Part shown: positions 19,275 to 28,500 of the stretch, in pieces
Numbering within the stretch: the stretch's first letter is position 1
How the letters are laid out: each line of letters starts with the position of its first letter
From: Sneathiella limimaris
GTDB taxonomy: Bacteria; Pseudomonadota; Alphaproteobacteria; Sneathiellales; Sneathiellaceae
Direction of reading: 5' to 3'
DNA length: 64,000 nucleotides
Assembly: GCF_012932565.1 (NCBI RefSeq)
Contig: NZ_JABBYJ010000001.1
Coordinates: forward strand, 558,001 to 622,000
Made by a program: the position numbers and the translations under genes
Notes under the pieces: generated by a model
Told to the model about the DNA's origin: nothing
Seen by the model: only the letters and a program-made list of their open reading frames with translations
Database searches by the model: none

Positions 19275-19883
19275 ATGCGTTCACTTTTAATCACCCTCGG
19301 GCTTGTACTGATATCCTTTCAAGTCTCTGCGGCCGAAACAAAACCTCTCTCTGATGCAGATCGAGAAAGTATCGCGCGCGTAGAATCCTATCTGAATGAC
19401 ATCACAACAATGCAGGCCAACTTCTTGCAAGTGAACGCTGAGGGACAAATTGCCCGAGGAACAGTCATGATCAATCGACCCGGCCGGGCTCGATTTGAAT
19501 ATTTACCGCCTGCGCAAATCTTGGTTGTAGCTGACGGAACCTGGTTGGTTTTTCATGATAAAGAGCTTGAAGAAACAAATAGGCTTCCCCTCTATTCCAC
19601 ACCAATTTCAGTAATCCTTCGAAAAGATGTCCGGCTTGAAGGCGAAGTCACTGTGACTTCTGTTGAAAAAGACGGTGGAATTCTGCGTGTCAATATTATC
19701 GACACTGATGAACCGGAACAGGGTGGGCTGACACTTGTCTTTACGCAACGTCCGTTTGAACTTAGAAAATGGCTTGTTACTGACGCCCAAGGAAGCACAA
19801 CAAGCGTTACCATTTCTGACGTAGAGGAAGGAGTGCAATTCAAGCCAGAACTCTTTGTGTTTCGCGACCCTTTCTATGAGTAA
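19275..19883 (+). CDS. lolA: Outer-membrane lipoprotein carrier protein LolA
   Basis: 202 residues with a signal peptide ending near VSA-AETK. The mature part shows the LolA core: SYLNDITTMQANFLQVNAEGQIARGTVMINRPGRARFEY (key MQANF, GxxxRPGRxRFEY) and LVVADGTWLVFHDKELEETNRLPL. It ferries lipoproteins through the periplasm from LolCDE to the outer membrane. The position behind ftsK is conserved in alphaproteobacteria. Confidence 0.92.
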   Translation: MRSLLITLGLVLISFQVSAAETKPLSDADRESIARVESYLNDITTMQANFLQVNAEGQIARGTVMINRPGRARFEYLPPAQILVVADGTWLVFHDKELEETNRLPLYSTPISVILRKDVRLEGEVTVTSVEKDGGILRVNIIDTDEPEQGGLTLVFTQRPFELRKWLVTDAQGSTTSVTISDVEEGVQFKPELFVFRDPFYE

Positions 19884-19943
19884 TCCGTTTTTATTGCGAA
19901 TGATTCATGATAAGCACTTTGCTCGAAACGCCTAGCAGGACTT

Positions 19944-20549
19944 ATGCATTCAATGACCAACGACTATGACGACGATTTTGAAGATCAGCCAGATATTGAA
20001 GAATATCCGACCCTGGTCTCTGTGGTGCGATTTAACAAACTCTTGCCATCCGTAAACTGGTTTCGATCTGTTGGTCTCCCTTTTGGGGCCGCGACTCAGC
20101 GGACAGCAGAATTTTATGTAGAAACTCTGGGCTTTCCAGGAACCATGATTGCCCCCATTACGGACTGGGAAGAGGCATCTTATGCTGCCGCAAACCCCGA
20201 CTGGAACTCCAGCTGGTGGGAAACCGAAGAACAGCTTCGGGCAGCCTTGACCATGGATGCTCTTGAATTGATGAGCGAAGAAGACCTGAACATGGCCCTT
20301 ACTCATATCTCGGCAACCGCATCCCCTTTGGTTCAAAATGCAGTGGAAGCACTGGCAGAAGACGAAGGTATCAATGACGAAGAATTAATTCGGGCTGCAA
20401 TTGGTTCCGCCATTCAAACCTGCCATCAGGCTGCACTTGTCCTTGCCGCAGGTGAAGAAGATACCCATCCCTTCGCCCTCAAATATAAATTGTTCGAACT
20501 GGGGCGTTGGCCTATTGCTATCACCGGAAATAGCTTTAACCTGTTCTGA
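19944..20549 (+). CDS. Conserved hypothetical protein of unknown function
   Basis: 201 residues, strongly acidic at the N-terminus (DDDFEDQPDIEEYPT), no signal peptide or membrane helix. A hydrophobic and tryptophan-rich middle (NWFRSVGLPFG, DWEEASYAAANPDWNSSWWETEEQ) is followed by an all-helical region (AALTMDALELMSEEDLNMALTHISATAS, repeated again near 130-165). I do not recognise the family. An AGGA ribosome-binding site precedes the ATG. It sits between lolA and xthA on the same strand with 29 bases to xthA, suggesting co-transcription. Confidence 0.75.
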   Translation: MHSMTNDYDDDFEDQPDIEEYPTLVSVVRFNKLLPSVNWFRSVGLPFGAATQRTAEFYVETLGFPGTMIAPITDWEEASYAAANPDWNSSWWETEEQLRAALTMDALELMSEEDLNMALTHISATASPLVQNAVEALAEDEGINDEELIRAAIGSAIQTCHQAALVLAAGEEDTHPFALKYKLFELGRWPIAITGNSFNLF

Positions 20550-20578
20550 CAAACTTACCCCTGAACCTTGGAAAACTT

Positions 20579-21376
20579 ATGCGTCTTGTTACCTGGAATA
20601 TCAACTCCGTTCGTGCCCGGTTGGCACATGTCGATCATTTGGTTGCTACCCATAACCCGGATGTGATCTGCCTTCAGGAAACCAAAGTCACAGACAACGA
20701 ATTTCCCGTTAAAAATTTTAATAAGCTGGGCTATGAGCATCAGGCGATTGCAGGTCAGAAAAGCTATAACGGTGTCGCGATATTCTCAAAGTTTTCATTT
20801 AAAACGCTGGATATGCCGCTCTGGTGCGATAAGGATGACAAACGTCATATCGCCGTTGAGTTTGAAAATGGAACCGTTCTTCATAACTTCTACATTCCGG
20901 CTGGCGGAGATATTCCGGATGTGGAACAAAATGATAAATTTGCCCACAAGCTTGATTTTATTACAGAAGTCACGGACTGGTTCACAAATCTCAAGCATCA
21001 AAGCAATAAATTTATCTTGGTCGGAGACTTAAATATTGCTCCGCTGGAAACGGATGTGTGGAGTCATAAACAACTTTTGAAAGTAGTCAGTCATACGCCG
21101 ATTGAAGTTGAGCATATGGATCGAATGCAAGCTTCCCATGACTGGATTGATGCCATGCGGCAAGTGGTTCCAGCATCGGAGCCACTCTTTAGCTGGTGGA
21201 GTTATCGTGCCCGAGATTGGCTGAAATCTAACAAAGGCCGGCGACTGGATCACATATGGATCACTCCGGCCCTGGATGGCACCGTAAAATCTATGACGGT
21301 TGACCTTGAGGCCAGGGGTCTCGAAAAACCCTCAGATCATGCGCCGGTTATTATGGATTTTGACCTGAAACCCTGA
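20579..21376 (+). CDS. xthA: Exodeoxyribonuclease III (AP endonuclease)
   Basis: 265-residue DNA repair nuclease that cuts at abasic sites and digests 3' ends. Catalytic motifs of the EEP fold are present: WNINSVRAR, LQETKV, the NGVAIFSK strand, GDLNIAPLETDVW, and the C-terminal RRLDHIWIT and SDHAPVIMDF with the catalytic His. Full length for the family. It starts directly after the unknown gene. Confidence 0.95.
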   Translation: MRLVTWNINSVRARLAHVDHLVATHNPDVICLQETKVTDNEFPVKNFNKLGYEHQAIAGQKSYNGVAIFSKFSFKTLDMPLWCDKDDKRHIAVEFENGTVLHNFYIPAGGDIPDVEQNDKFAHKLDFITEVTDWFTNLKHQSNKFILVGDLNIAPLETDVWSHKQLLKVVSHTPIEVEHMDRMQASHDWIDAMRQVVPASEPLFSWWSYRARDWLKSNKGRRLDHIWITPALDGTVKSMTVDLEARGLEKPSDHAPVIMDFDLKP

Positions 21377-21385
21377 AACTCAAAT

Positions 21386-22054
21386 TCAGACATTTTCAGG
21401 AGAGCCCAGCTTACCCTCAAACTGCCAATGATGCTGCCCATCACGGTGAGACCTTTGTTTCGCTTCATACATCATGGCATCAGCTTTTTTGATCAGCTCT
21501 TCAGGCTCTTCAAAATGGGTTGGTCCCACCTGGATTACTCCCATACTAAAGGTCACCGGATAAGAACAACGTTGATCAAAATCCTTACACAATCGTCTGA
21601 GAGGCGCTTCAATGTCTTTCAGACAAATACGCGGCATGATGACACAAAACTCATCACCGCCATATCGAGCAGGCACATCAACAGCTCTTGTCACTGATGC
21701 AAGGCATTTCCCAACCTTTTCCAGGACATCATCCCCCGCATGGTGACCATGTAAGTCATTGACAGATTTGAAATTATTCAAATCCAGATATATCAAAACG
21801 AAAGAGAGTTTGTGCCTTTCTGCCACATTGCACTCATGCTTTAAGTAATCGTACAAAGCCCGTCGATTGTGCAATCCTGTGACAGCATCTTTCTGAGCCC
21901 GTTCATGCATTCGGGCAAACATACTATCCAGTTTTATTCCAACTTGAGAGGCATACTTTTCCACCTCCCGTGTCGCGAGCTGCATCTCGGTTACGTAAGA
22001 TTCTACATAAGCATCAAAAACGAGTTCAGCATCAAATAGAAGGGCTTTGCTCAA
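21386..22054 (-). CDS. Diguanylate cyclase half (GGDEF) of an interrupted globin-coupled cyclase
   Basis: A GGDEF domain that makes cyclic-di-GMP from two GTP. The catalytic motif is intact in RYGGDEFCVIM, and an inhibitory I-site RAVD lies the usual five residues upstream. N-terminal to it is a helical segment (ALLFDAELVFDAYVESY, residues 4-20) that matches the last helix of the sensor globin, then a coiled linker and KDAVTGLHNRRALYDYL. The frame is the same as that of the globin half upstream, from which it is separated by one TAA at 22076-22078. The only start available behind the stop is a TTG at 22054 without a good ribosome-binding site, so this half may not be made on its own. Confidence 0.8.
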   Translation of the reverse strand: MSKALLFDAELVFDAYVESYVTEMQLATREVEKYASQVGIKLDSMFARMHERAQKDAVTGLHNRRALYDYLKHECNVAERHKLSFVLIYLDLNNFKSVNDLHGHHAGDDVLEKVGKCLASVTRAVDVPARYGGDEFCVIMPRICLKDIEAPLRRLCKDFDQRCSYPVTFSMGVIQVGPTHFEEPEELIKKADAMMYEAKQRSHRDGQHHWQFEGKLGSPENV

Positions 22055-22075
22055 CGACTCTTTGATCGGCTCGGG

Positions 22076-22504
22076 TTAAGACACACAATCCTCCAACACC
22101 CGGTCCAACAGCGTGTGAAGTTCTGTGTATGCGGTCATGTAAAGCTTCGGCCGTACATCCAGTCGTTTATGGACCTTGCCAATGCGAAGTCGCGTGTTCA
22201 CATAGACCTGATCAAAGTTACCCGAAAACAACGACTTGATGTAGGTGTGCATATACCCTTTCAGACGGGTCAAGGTATCCGCATCGCCAATAATGGCAGA
22301 GATTTCCTGATCCCTGAGTTGAAACGCATAATACTCTTCAACGATATCGGGCAATTTCTCAACCACCAGATTCTCTACTGAGGCAAGATTTCGGCAATCT
22401 TCGTCGGTTAGGTTCAAAACATGAAGGCGCCGGGCAATTTCACGTGAGGAAGTACCCATTTGATTGGTCAGTGGCTGATCCGGGCTTGTAGTATCATAGC
22501 TCAT
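22076..22504 (-). CDS. Protoglobin-type sensor half of an interrupted globin-coupled diguanylate cyclase
   Basis: 142 residues of a globin-coupled sensor domain. The proximal haem ligand is His112 in RLRIGKVHKRLDV, followed by the family stretch RPKLYMTAYTEL; the distal pocket tyrosine is in VEEYYAF (Tyr58 or Tyr59). Such domains bind O2, NO or CO and control the attached cyclase. The protein ends at TAA 22076-22078 after the G helix, while the missing last globin helix is encoded in the same frame behind the stop. Without that helix the globin fold is incomplete. A nonsense mutation or a sequencing error are the simplest explanations. Confidence 0.8.
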   Translation of the reverse strand: MSYDTTSPDQPLTNQMGTSSREIARRLHVLNLTDEDCRNLASVENLVVEKLPDIVEEYYAFQLRDQEISAIIGDADTLTRLKGYMHTYIKSLFSGNFDQVYVNTRLRIGKVHKRLDVRPKLYMTAYTELHTLLDRVLEDCVS

Positions 22505-22613
22505 GCTATGGGTTCTAAATTATAGGTTTCTGTAAAACAATTCTGCAAAAAGACCTATACCCTTAAGGAACTATCCCTTTTGAGATATGCTTTGCCCTTA
22601 TCTAACCGGCTAC

Positions 22614-23102
22614 TTAAGCTTTACGATAAATATGGTATCGACCAGGAGCGACATTCTCTGGAAGTGGTTGAGCTTCCCACCCCTCAACCTCCTGCGGCTG
22701 GTCACTCACCACATAAGCACCTCTATGCAGAAGCTGATCTAAATAGACACTCATCTGGGCAGCCAGTTTCAGACTGGCCTCCTTGTCGCCAGTTCCAATA
22801 TCACAATGAGCGAGACGAACAGATCTTCCAATTCGATCCTTTGCTGTTGGAAGAGTCTCAAGTACATCTCCCAAAATCAAATGTTCATCATCGGGTATGC
22901 AGTCGGGATGTGCATTAACTTTACGCTCAAACACATATATGTCTTCCGCACCAAATAGGCTTCGCAAATGATCATAGGTTCGACCATTTCCGAGCCCAAA
23001 TTCCAGAATACTGCCTTCCGTTCCCTTCAGATCTTCAGCAACCTGGTTTAAGCAATCGCGCTGGGCGCTGACCCGCCGAATAAAACTATCTAGTCGACTC
23101 AT
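22614..23102 (-). CDS. Class I SAM-dependent methyltransferase-like protein
   Basis: 162 residues with a short Rossmann-type methyltransferase core: motif I SILEFGLGNGRTYDHLR (near residue 30), motif II strand IYVFERKVNAHP, and the acidic HLILGDVLETLP (near 75), which would contact S-adenosylmethionine. It is shorter than most members of the class and its substrate is unknown. Its ATG overlaps the queG stop by four bases, so the two are co-translated. Confidence 0.75.
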   Translation of the reverse strand: MSRLDSFIRRVSAQRDCLNQVAEDLKGTEGSILEFGLGNGRTYDHLRSLFGAEDIYVFERKVNAHPDCIPDDEHLILGDVLETLPTAKDRIGRSVRLAHCDIGTGDKEASLKLAAQMSVYLDQLLHRGAYVVSDQPQEVEGWEAQPLPENVAPGRYHIYRKA

Positions 23103-24256
23103 ACTTTTTTTCTTCCTGTCTCCAGCTCATCCCGAGAAATTTGCCACTCCTGCCTGACGGCTTCATCTGGCTCTTTGCCATATTCCCGATCATACAGCTG
23201 TTGAAACCGCTTAATTGAGATCAGTTGCCCAAGCGCCCAGACAGCCGCCACTCGTACAATGGGTGACACATCCTGAAGATGCAACTCCAAATCTTTAACA
23301 GCGTGATCTAGACCGCTATTTCCAAGAGCAATAATGACGTTGCGCACAAATCGGTTACGACCTAACCGCTTAACAGGTGATCCTCTGAACAGTTCCCGAA
23401 AGCTGGGATCATCCAATCGCACCAAATCTATCAAATCAGGAGCATTGAGTTCTTCCTTCGCCCAAAAAGCCATCTCTGAAGCTTCGCTCGCAAATTTGTT
23501 CCAGGGACATGCAGCAAGACAATCGTCACATCCATAAATCCTGTTCCCGAGAGCAGGTCTCAGATGACGAGGTATATGATCTCGGGTCTCAATTGTCAGG
23601 TAGGATATGCAACGGGAAGCATCCAACTGGTAGGGGGCGGTAAAAGCCTGGGTTGGGCAGGCCTCAAGACAAGCTGTACAATTCCCACAACTCCCTGTTT
23701 CTGCTGCGTCCGGTGCAATTTCAGCTGTGGTCAAAATGACGCCCAAAAACAACCAGGAACCAAATTCTCGACTGAGCAAGTTGGTATGCTTACCCTGCCA
23801 CCCCAAACCAGCAGCCTGAGCTAGCGGTTTTTCCATAACGGGTGCCGTATCGACAAAAACTTTTACGTCACCACCGATAGTCGCAACCATATGACGCGCA
23901 ATTCGTTTCAGACGTTTCTTGATAACATCATGATAGTCCTTACCCCGCGCATAGACAGAGATAATTCCTTTATCAGCATGGTCAGCCAGCACTCTAGGAT
24001 CAGTATGCGGACCATAATTCAAGCCAAGCACCAAGGCTGACTGTGCTTCAGGCCATAAGTTTTTGGGGTTTTTGCGCCAGGTTTTCCGGTTTTCCAGCCA
24101 ATCCATATCACCATGATATCCAGCTGCCAAGAAAGCCTCTAATCGCTCTCCCGGAAGTTTACCAAGATCTGCAGACGCCACTTTCACAACATCAAACCCC
24201 TGATCCAGTGCAAACTGGATCAGATCACTTTTTTCCTGTTGGGAGAGTTGAGCCAT
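23099..24256 (-). CDS. queG: Epoxyqueuosine reductase QueG
   Basis: 385-residue cobalamin and iron-sulfur enzyme performing the last step of queuosine synthesis on tRNA. Two [4Fe-4S] sets are readable: CGNCTACLEACPTQAF (near residue 190) and CDDCLAACPWNKF (near 240). The N-terminal DUF1730 part (DLGKLPGERLEAFLAAGYHGDMDWL) and C-terminal HEAT-like tail (LQDVSPIVRVAAVWALGQL) are complete. It lies between the GST gene (nine bases upstream) and the small methyltransferase. Confidence 0.95.
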   Translation of the reverse strand: MAQLSQQEKSDLIQFALDQGFDVVKVASADLGKLPGERLEAFLAAGYHGDMDWLENRKTWRKNPKNLWPEAQSALVLGLNYGPHTDPRVLADHADKGIISVYARGKDYHDVIKKRLKRIARHMVATIGGDVKVFVDTAPVMEKPLAQAAGLGWQGKHTNLLSREFGSWLFLGVILTTAEIAPDAAETGSCGNCTACLEACPTQAFTAPYQLDASRCISYLTIETRDHIPRHLRPALGNRIYGCDDCLAACPWNKFASEASEMAFWAKEELNAPDLIDLVRLDDPSFRELFRGSPVKRLGRNRFVRNVIIALGNSGLDHAVKDLELHLQDVSPIVRVAAVWALGQLISIKRFQQLYDREYGKEPDEAVRQEWQISRDELETGRKKV

Positions 24257-24265
24257 TAGGCTGCC

Positions 24266-24934
24266 CTAGAAGTCAAGATCCGCATAATGTTTAGGCGCTG
24301 GCATGCCTGGTAAGTTATCAGCCAATAAAGGCCTGAATGTCGGCCGTGACTTAATTCGAGAATACCAGATTTTCGCTCCTGGATGCTGGTCCCAAGGGAC
24401 GTCACCCAAATAATCAACCGCTGAAATCTGAGCTGCGGCTGATATATCTGCGAGGGTAAAGTCCTCACCGGCCAACCAATTCCGACGCTCGGTCAGATAT
24501 TCAATATAATCCAGATGATAATGAATATTGTGGTGCCCAGCCCGAATAGCAGATGTATTTGGGGTTCCTGTCCGCATCAAGCGTTTCAGAATCTTCTCTT
24601 CAACCAAATTTTCGGTCACTTCGCTCCGAAACTTATGATCAAACCAAGCTACTAATCGGCGGGTTTCTGCTTTTTCCAGCGTATCCTCTGGTAACAGCCG
24701 CACATCCTGATAAGTGTCCTCGAGATACTCAACAATGGCCTGACAATTCGACAGGATAGCACCATTTTCATCCTTCAGGACAGGTACATCACCCGCGGGA
24801 TTTAACGCAAGAAATTCGTCTCTCTGCTCCCAAGGTTTTTCCACCTCAAGGTCGTATTTCAGGCCCTTTTCGTTCAGGACCAATCGCACTTTGCGAGAGG
24901 CAGGAGATATCCAGAAATGATAGAGTTTACGCAT
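24266..24934 (-). CDS. Glutathione S-transferase family protein
   Basis: 222 residues. Thioredoxin-like N-terminal domain (LYHFWISPASRKVRLVLNEKGL, with the substrate-gripping NPAGDVPVLKDENGAILSNCQAIVEYLED), followed by the helical C-terminal domain (residues about 85-220). It binds glutathione for conjugation or reductase chemistry; the substrate is not evident. ATG at 24934 was chosen over a GTG three codons earlier because the protein then begins directly with the first beta strand. Same direction as queG, nine bases apart. Confidence 0.9.
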   Translation of the reverse strand: MRKLYHFWISPASRKVRLVLNEKGLKYDLEVEKPWEQRDEFLALNPAGDVPVLKDENGAILSNCQAIVEYLEDTYQDVRLLPEDTLEKAETRRLVAWFDHKFRSEVTENLVEEKILKRLMRTGTPNTSAIRAGHHNIHYHLDYIEYLTERRNWLAGEDFTLADISAAAQISAVDYLGDVPWDQHPGAKIWYSRIKSRPTFRPLLADNLPGMPAPKHYADLDF

Positions 24935-25080
24935 GGCAGGCACAATACCGCAGACAAGGTGTTTGGAGAAGGAATTTGTCTGACTTTAATCAGCCTAGCC
25001 TGAATTTTTCAAGGCCGAAAAACCACGACTTGGTCTCGTAAGATCAAACCGTGTTTCCAGCCTTTGACCTACATTAAACT

Positions 25081-25353
25081 CTAGTGAAACTCACGCATGC
25101 GGTATTTATCACTGCATTTCAGCAAACGAACGCATTCTTCCCGCACCCGTGAAAACATCTCAGCGACATGTAACTTGCCAGCCAGATCCATTTTGCTGAC
25201 AACCTTTTCAGCTTCAAAAGGCGCATCCCCGCCATAGATCAAGATAAACCGTCGGGCCGCCCACATCACATCTTCAAACTGAATGATAGGGTCTTCAAAC
25301 CGATCGAGATCCTCTTGAGACGCTTGTGAAATGGATTGGGGCATCTGATGCAT
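25081..25353 (-). CDS. Small conserved hypothetical protein
   Basis: 90 residues, mostly helical, no signal or membrane segment. Notable stretch DPIIQFEDVMWAARRFILIYGGDAPFEAEKV (residues about 21-51); two cysteines near the C-terminus (EECVRLLKCSDKY). I do not recognise the family. A good GGAG ribosome-binding site precedes the ATG, supporting that it is real. A 9-bp inverted repeat about 90 bases upstream could be an operator. Confidence 0.7.
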   Translation of the reverse strand: MHQMPQSISQASQEDLDRFEDPIIQFEDVMWAARRFILIYGGDAPFEAEKVVSKMDLAGKLHVAEMFSRVREECVRLLKCSDKYRMREFH

Positions 25354-25442
25354 TGCGTATATCTCCGTAATAACAATTCATATGTTATTTGAAGAGAAGC
25401 AAAAGCCGGGCCAATCTCACAAACTTTTATACCACAAGATAA

Positions 25443-25465
25443 TAAGTCTATATTACATAGACTTA
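25443..25465. promoter_or_regulatory. Perfect 9-bp inverted repeat upstream of the small hypothetical gene
   Basis: TAAGTCTAT, five bases, ATAGACTTA. It lies 90 bases before the start at 25353 in an AT-rich stretch, the position expected for a regulator-binding site. No regulator is identified. Confidence 0.45.
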
Positions 25466-25547
25466 GCAAACCTTAGCCAGTTACGCATAAGGTAAAAGAC
25501 TGTCTAATCCGACAACGTAGCGGAAGAATTTACCGGGTCATCGGCAG

Positions 25548-25575
25548 AAAAAAACCGGTGGGAATTCCCACCGGT
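25548..25575 (-). terminator. Intrinsic terminator of gltDB
   Basis: Perfect palindrome ACCGGTGGGAATTCCCACCGGT followed on the minus strand by seven T residues, 15 bases after the gltB stop codon. Textbook rho-independent terminator. Confidence 0.92.
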
Positions 25576-25589
25576 CTAAGTTCAGATGC

Positions 25590-28500
25590 TTAAGCTGTTT
25601 CCAGCGCCTCATCATCAGAGAGAGGATGTTCAAGCTTGTTGATCATTTCTTTTGGGCAAACCAGCCAGAAATGTCCTCGCTCCATGTCCCAATGAGCCAG
25701 TAGACGCTCAGCCATTGGCGATCCGGTCATCGTATAATGATCTTCGACAAGGGCCTTCAGTTCAGCCTCCCAATGGCTGGACTGCAGACGCTGATAGATC
25801 ACGCTCTCTTCGTTTATATTTCCTGGTAAAACATTGTTTTCATCATAAATGAAAGCCATGCCACCGGTCATACCAGCTGCAAAGTTGCTGCCCACTTCAC
25901 CAAGGATAACAACCTTACCGCCAGTCATATATTCACAGCCATTAGTACCGCAGCCTTCGATCACTGAGATAGCACCGGAATTCCGAACGGCATACCGCTC
26001 TCCCGCTTGGCCTGCAGCATAAAGATAGCCAGAAGTCGCACCATAAAGGACCGTGTTGCCGATGATGGTATTTTCATTCCAAGTAATCGGGCTAGAGGTC
26101 ATTGGCCGAACCACAATGGTACCGCCGGAAAGGCCCTTACCACAGTAATCGTTAGCGTCCCCAAGAACTTCAAGCTTCAGCCCCTGTACTGCAAAAGCAC
26201 CCAGTGACTGACCAGCCGATCCGCGCAAGCGAACAGTGATATGACCAGGTTCCAGCCCGGTCATCCCAAAAGTCCGCACAATCTGGGATGAAAGCTTTGT
26301 TCCGATGGCCCGGTGGGTATTACGAATGCTATAAGCCAGCTGCCGCTTTTCACCGCCTTTATTAAAGACGTTCGCGGCATCCATGATCATCTGCGCATCC
26401 AGAGTTTCAGGAACCGGAACAGGCCCAACATTTGTGCAAACCCGCGGGTTATCGCCAGCATCTGCTTCAGCGAGCAATGGGTTTAGATCAAGATCGTCAA
26501 GATGAGCTGCCCCGCGGCTAACCTGTGTTAGCAGATTACTCCGGCCAATGATTTCTTCCAAAGATCGGTAACCGAGAGAAGCCAAAATCTCACGAACTTC
26601 TTCAGCGAGGAAGCTGAACAGGTTGACCACCTTATCCGCGGTTCCTTCATACTTCTTGATCAGCTCCTCATCCTGAGTACAGATACCCACAGGACAAGTG
26701 TTGGAGTGACACTGGCGAACCAAAATACAACCGAGCGCAACCAGCGCACCCGTTCCAAGGCCATACTCCTCGCCACCCATCATGGCGCTGATCACAATAT
26801 CCCGACCCGTTTTCATTCCGCCGTCAACCCGAAGCAAAACGGAGTGGCGAAGCTTATTCAAGGTCAGGACCTGATTAACTTCCGGCAGGCCCATTTCCCA
26901 AGGTACACCTGCATATTTAACAGATGTTTGCGGGCTTGCGCCTGTACCGCCGGAGTTGCCGGAGATCATGATGACATCGGCTTTCGCCTTCGCAACACCG
27001 GCAGCCACGGTTCCGATACCAGCTTCAGCAACTAGCTTCACGCAAACCCGGGCTTCTGGATTAATCTGCTTCAAATCGTAGATCAGCTGAGCCAAATCCT
27101 CGATCGAATAGATATCATGATGCGGTGGCGGAGAAATCAAGGTCACACCCGGTGTGGAGTTTCGAAGCTTGGCAATCATCTCCGAAACCTTAAATCCAGG
27201 CAGCTGTCCACCTTCACCAGGTTTTGCACCCTGTGCGACCTTAATCTCAATTTCCTCACAGTTATTGAGATATTCGGCGGTTACACCGAAACGGCCTGAC
27301 GCGATCTGCTTAATGGCAGAGTTGGCATTATCCCCGTTTGGACGTGGCGTGAAACGCGCAACATCTTCGCCGCCCTCACCGCTATCAGACTTCGCGCCGA
27401 TGCGGTTCATCGCAATCGCAAGAGTTTCATGCGCTTCTTTTGAAAGCGCGCCCAAGCTCATTGCACCTGTCACAAAACGCTTCCGAATTTCTGTGATACT
27501 CTCCACCTCATCGATCGGAATTGGTGCCCGATCAGATTTGAAGTCTAGAAGATCACGCAGATTAACAGGCGGTAGCGACTGCTGCCCTTTGCTGTATTTT
27601 TTATACAGAGAATAACTATCTTTCTCGACTGCGGTTTGCAGCAGATGGATGAGCTCTCCGTCAAACGAGTGAACTTCACCGCTCGCCCGGTTCCGGTAAA
27701 GGCCGCCGATTGGCAAGGCAATCACATCTTCCTGATATGCTTTCTGATGTTGACTGATTACCATCTGCTGAATACCGGGAAGTCCAATCCCAGAAAGACG
27801 GGATGGCATGCCTGGGAAAAATTCAGCGACCAGCGCACGGGATAGACCAACAGCCTCAAAGTTATAACCACCGCGATAGGAGCTCAAAACTGAGATCCCC
27901 ATTTTAGACATGACTTTCAAAAGTCCCTTGTCCACGGCTTTCTTAAAGTTATTGAGGCACGTTTCCAGATCCTTACCTGGGAACAAGTTCCGCTCAAACC
28001 GATCAGCAATGCTTTCCTGCAACAGATATGGGTTGATGGTTGTCGCACCCACACCAATCAAAACAGCAAAAAATTGAACATCCAGACACTCTGCAGTTCG
28101 AATGTTGACAGATGTGAATGTCCTGAGACCCTCATTCACCAAATGTGTATGAACGCCACCAGCCGCCAAAATGCTTGGAATTGGTGCCCGGCTGTCATTG
28201 GCCTCAAGGTCACTCAGGATCAAATGAGCACATCCACCGCGAACCGCAGTTTCCGCCTCATCCCGGATCCGACGCAATGCATCAGACAAAGCGTTCTTCC
28301 CGCCCTTAATGTCAAATGTACAGTCAATGACCTGGCAATCGTTACCCATATAACGCTGCATGGCTTCAAATTCGCCACTCGTGAGAATTGGGCTTTCCAG
28401 CGACAGAATTTCAGCCTGACTTGGATCTTCATCCAGAATGTTATTGAGGTTACCAAGCCGGGTTTTCAGCGTCATAACCGCCCGCTCCCGCAAGCTATCG

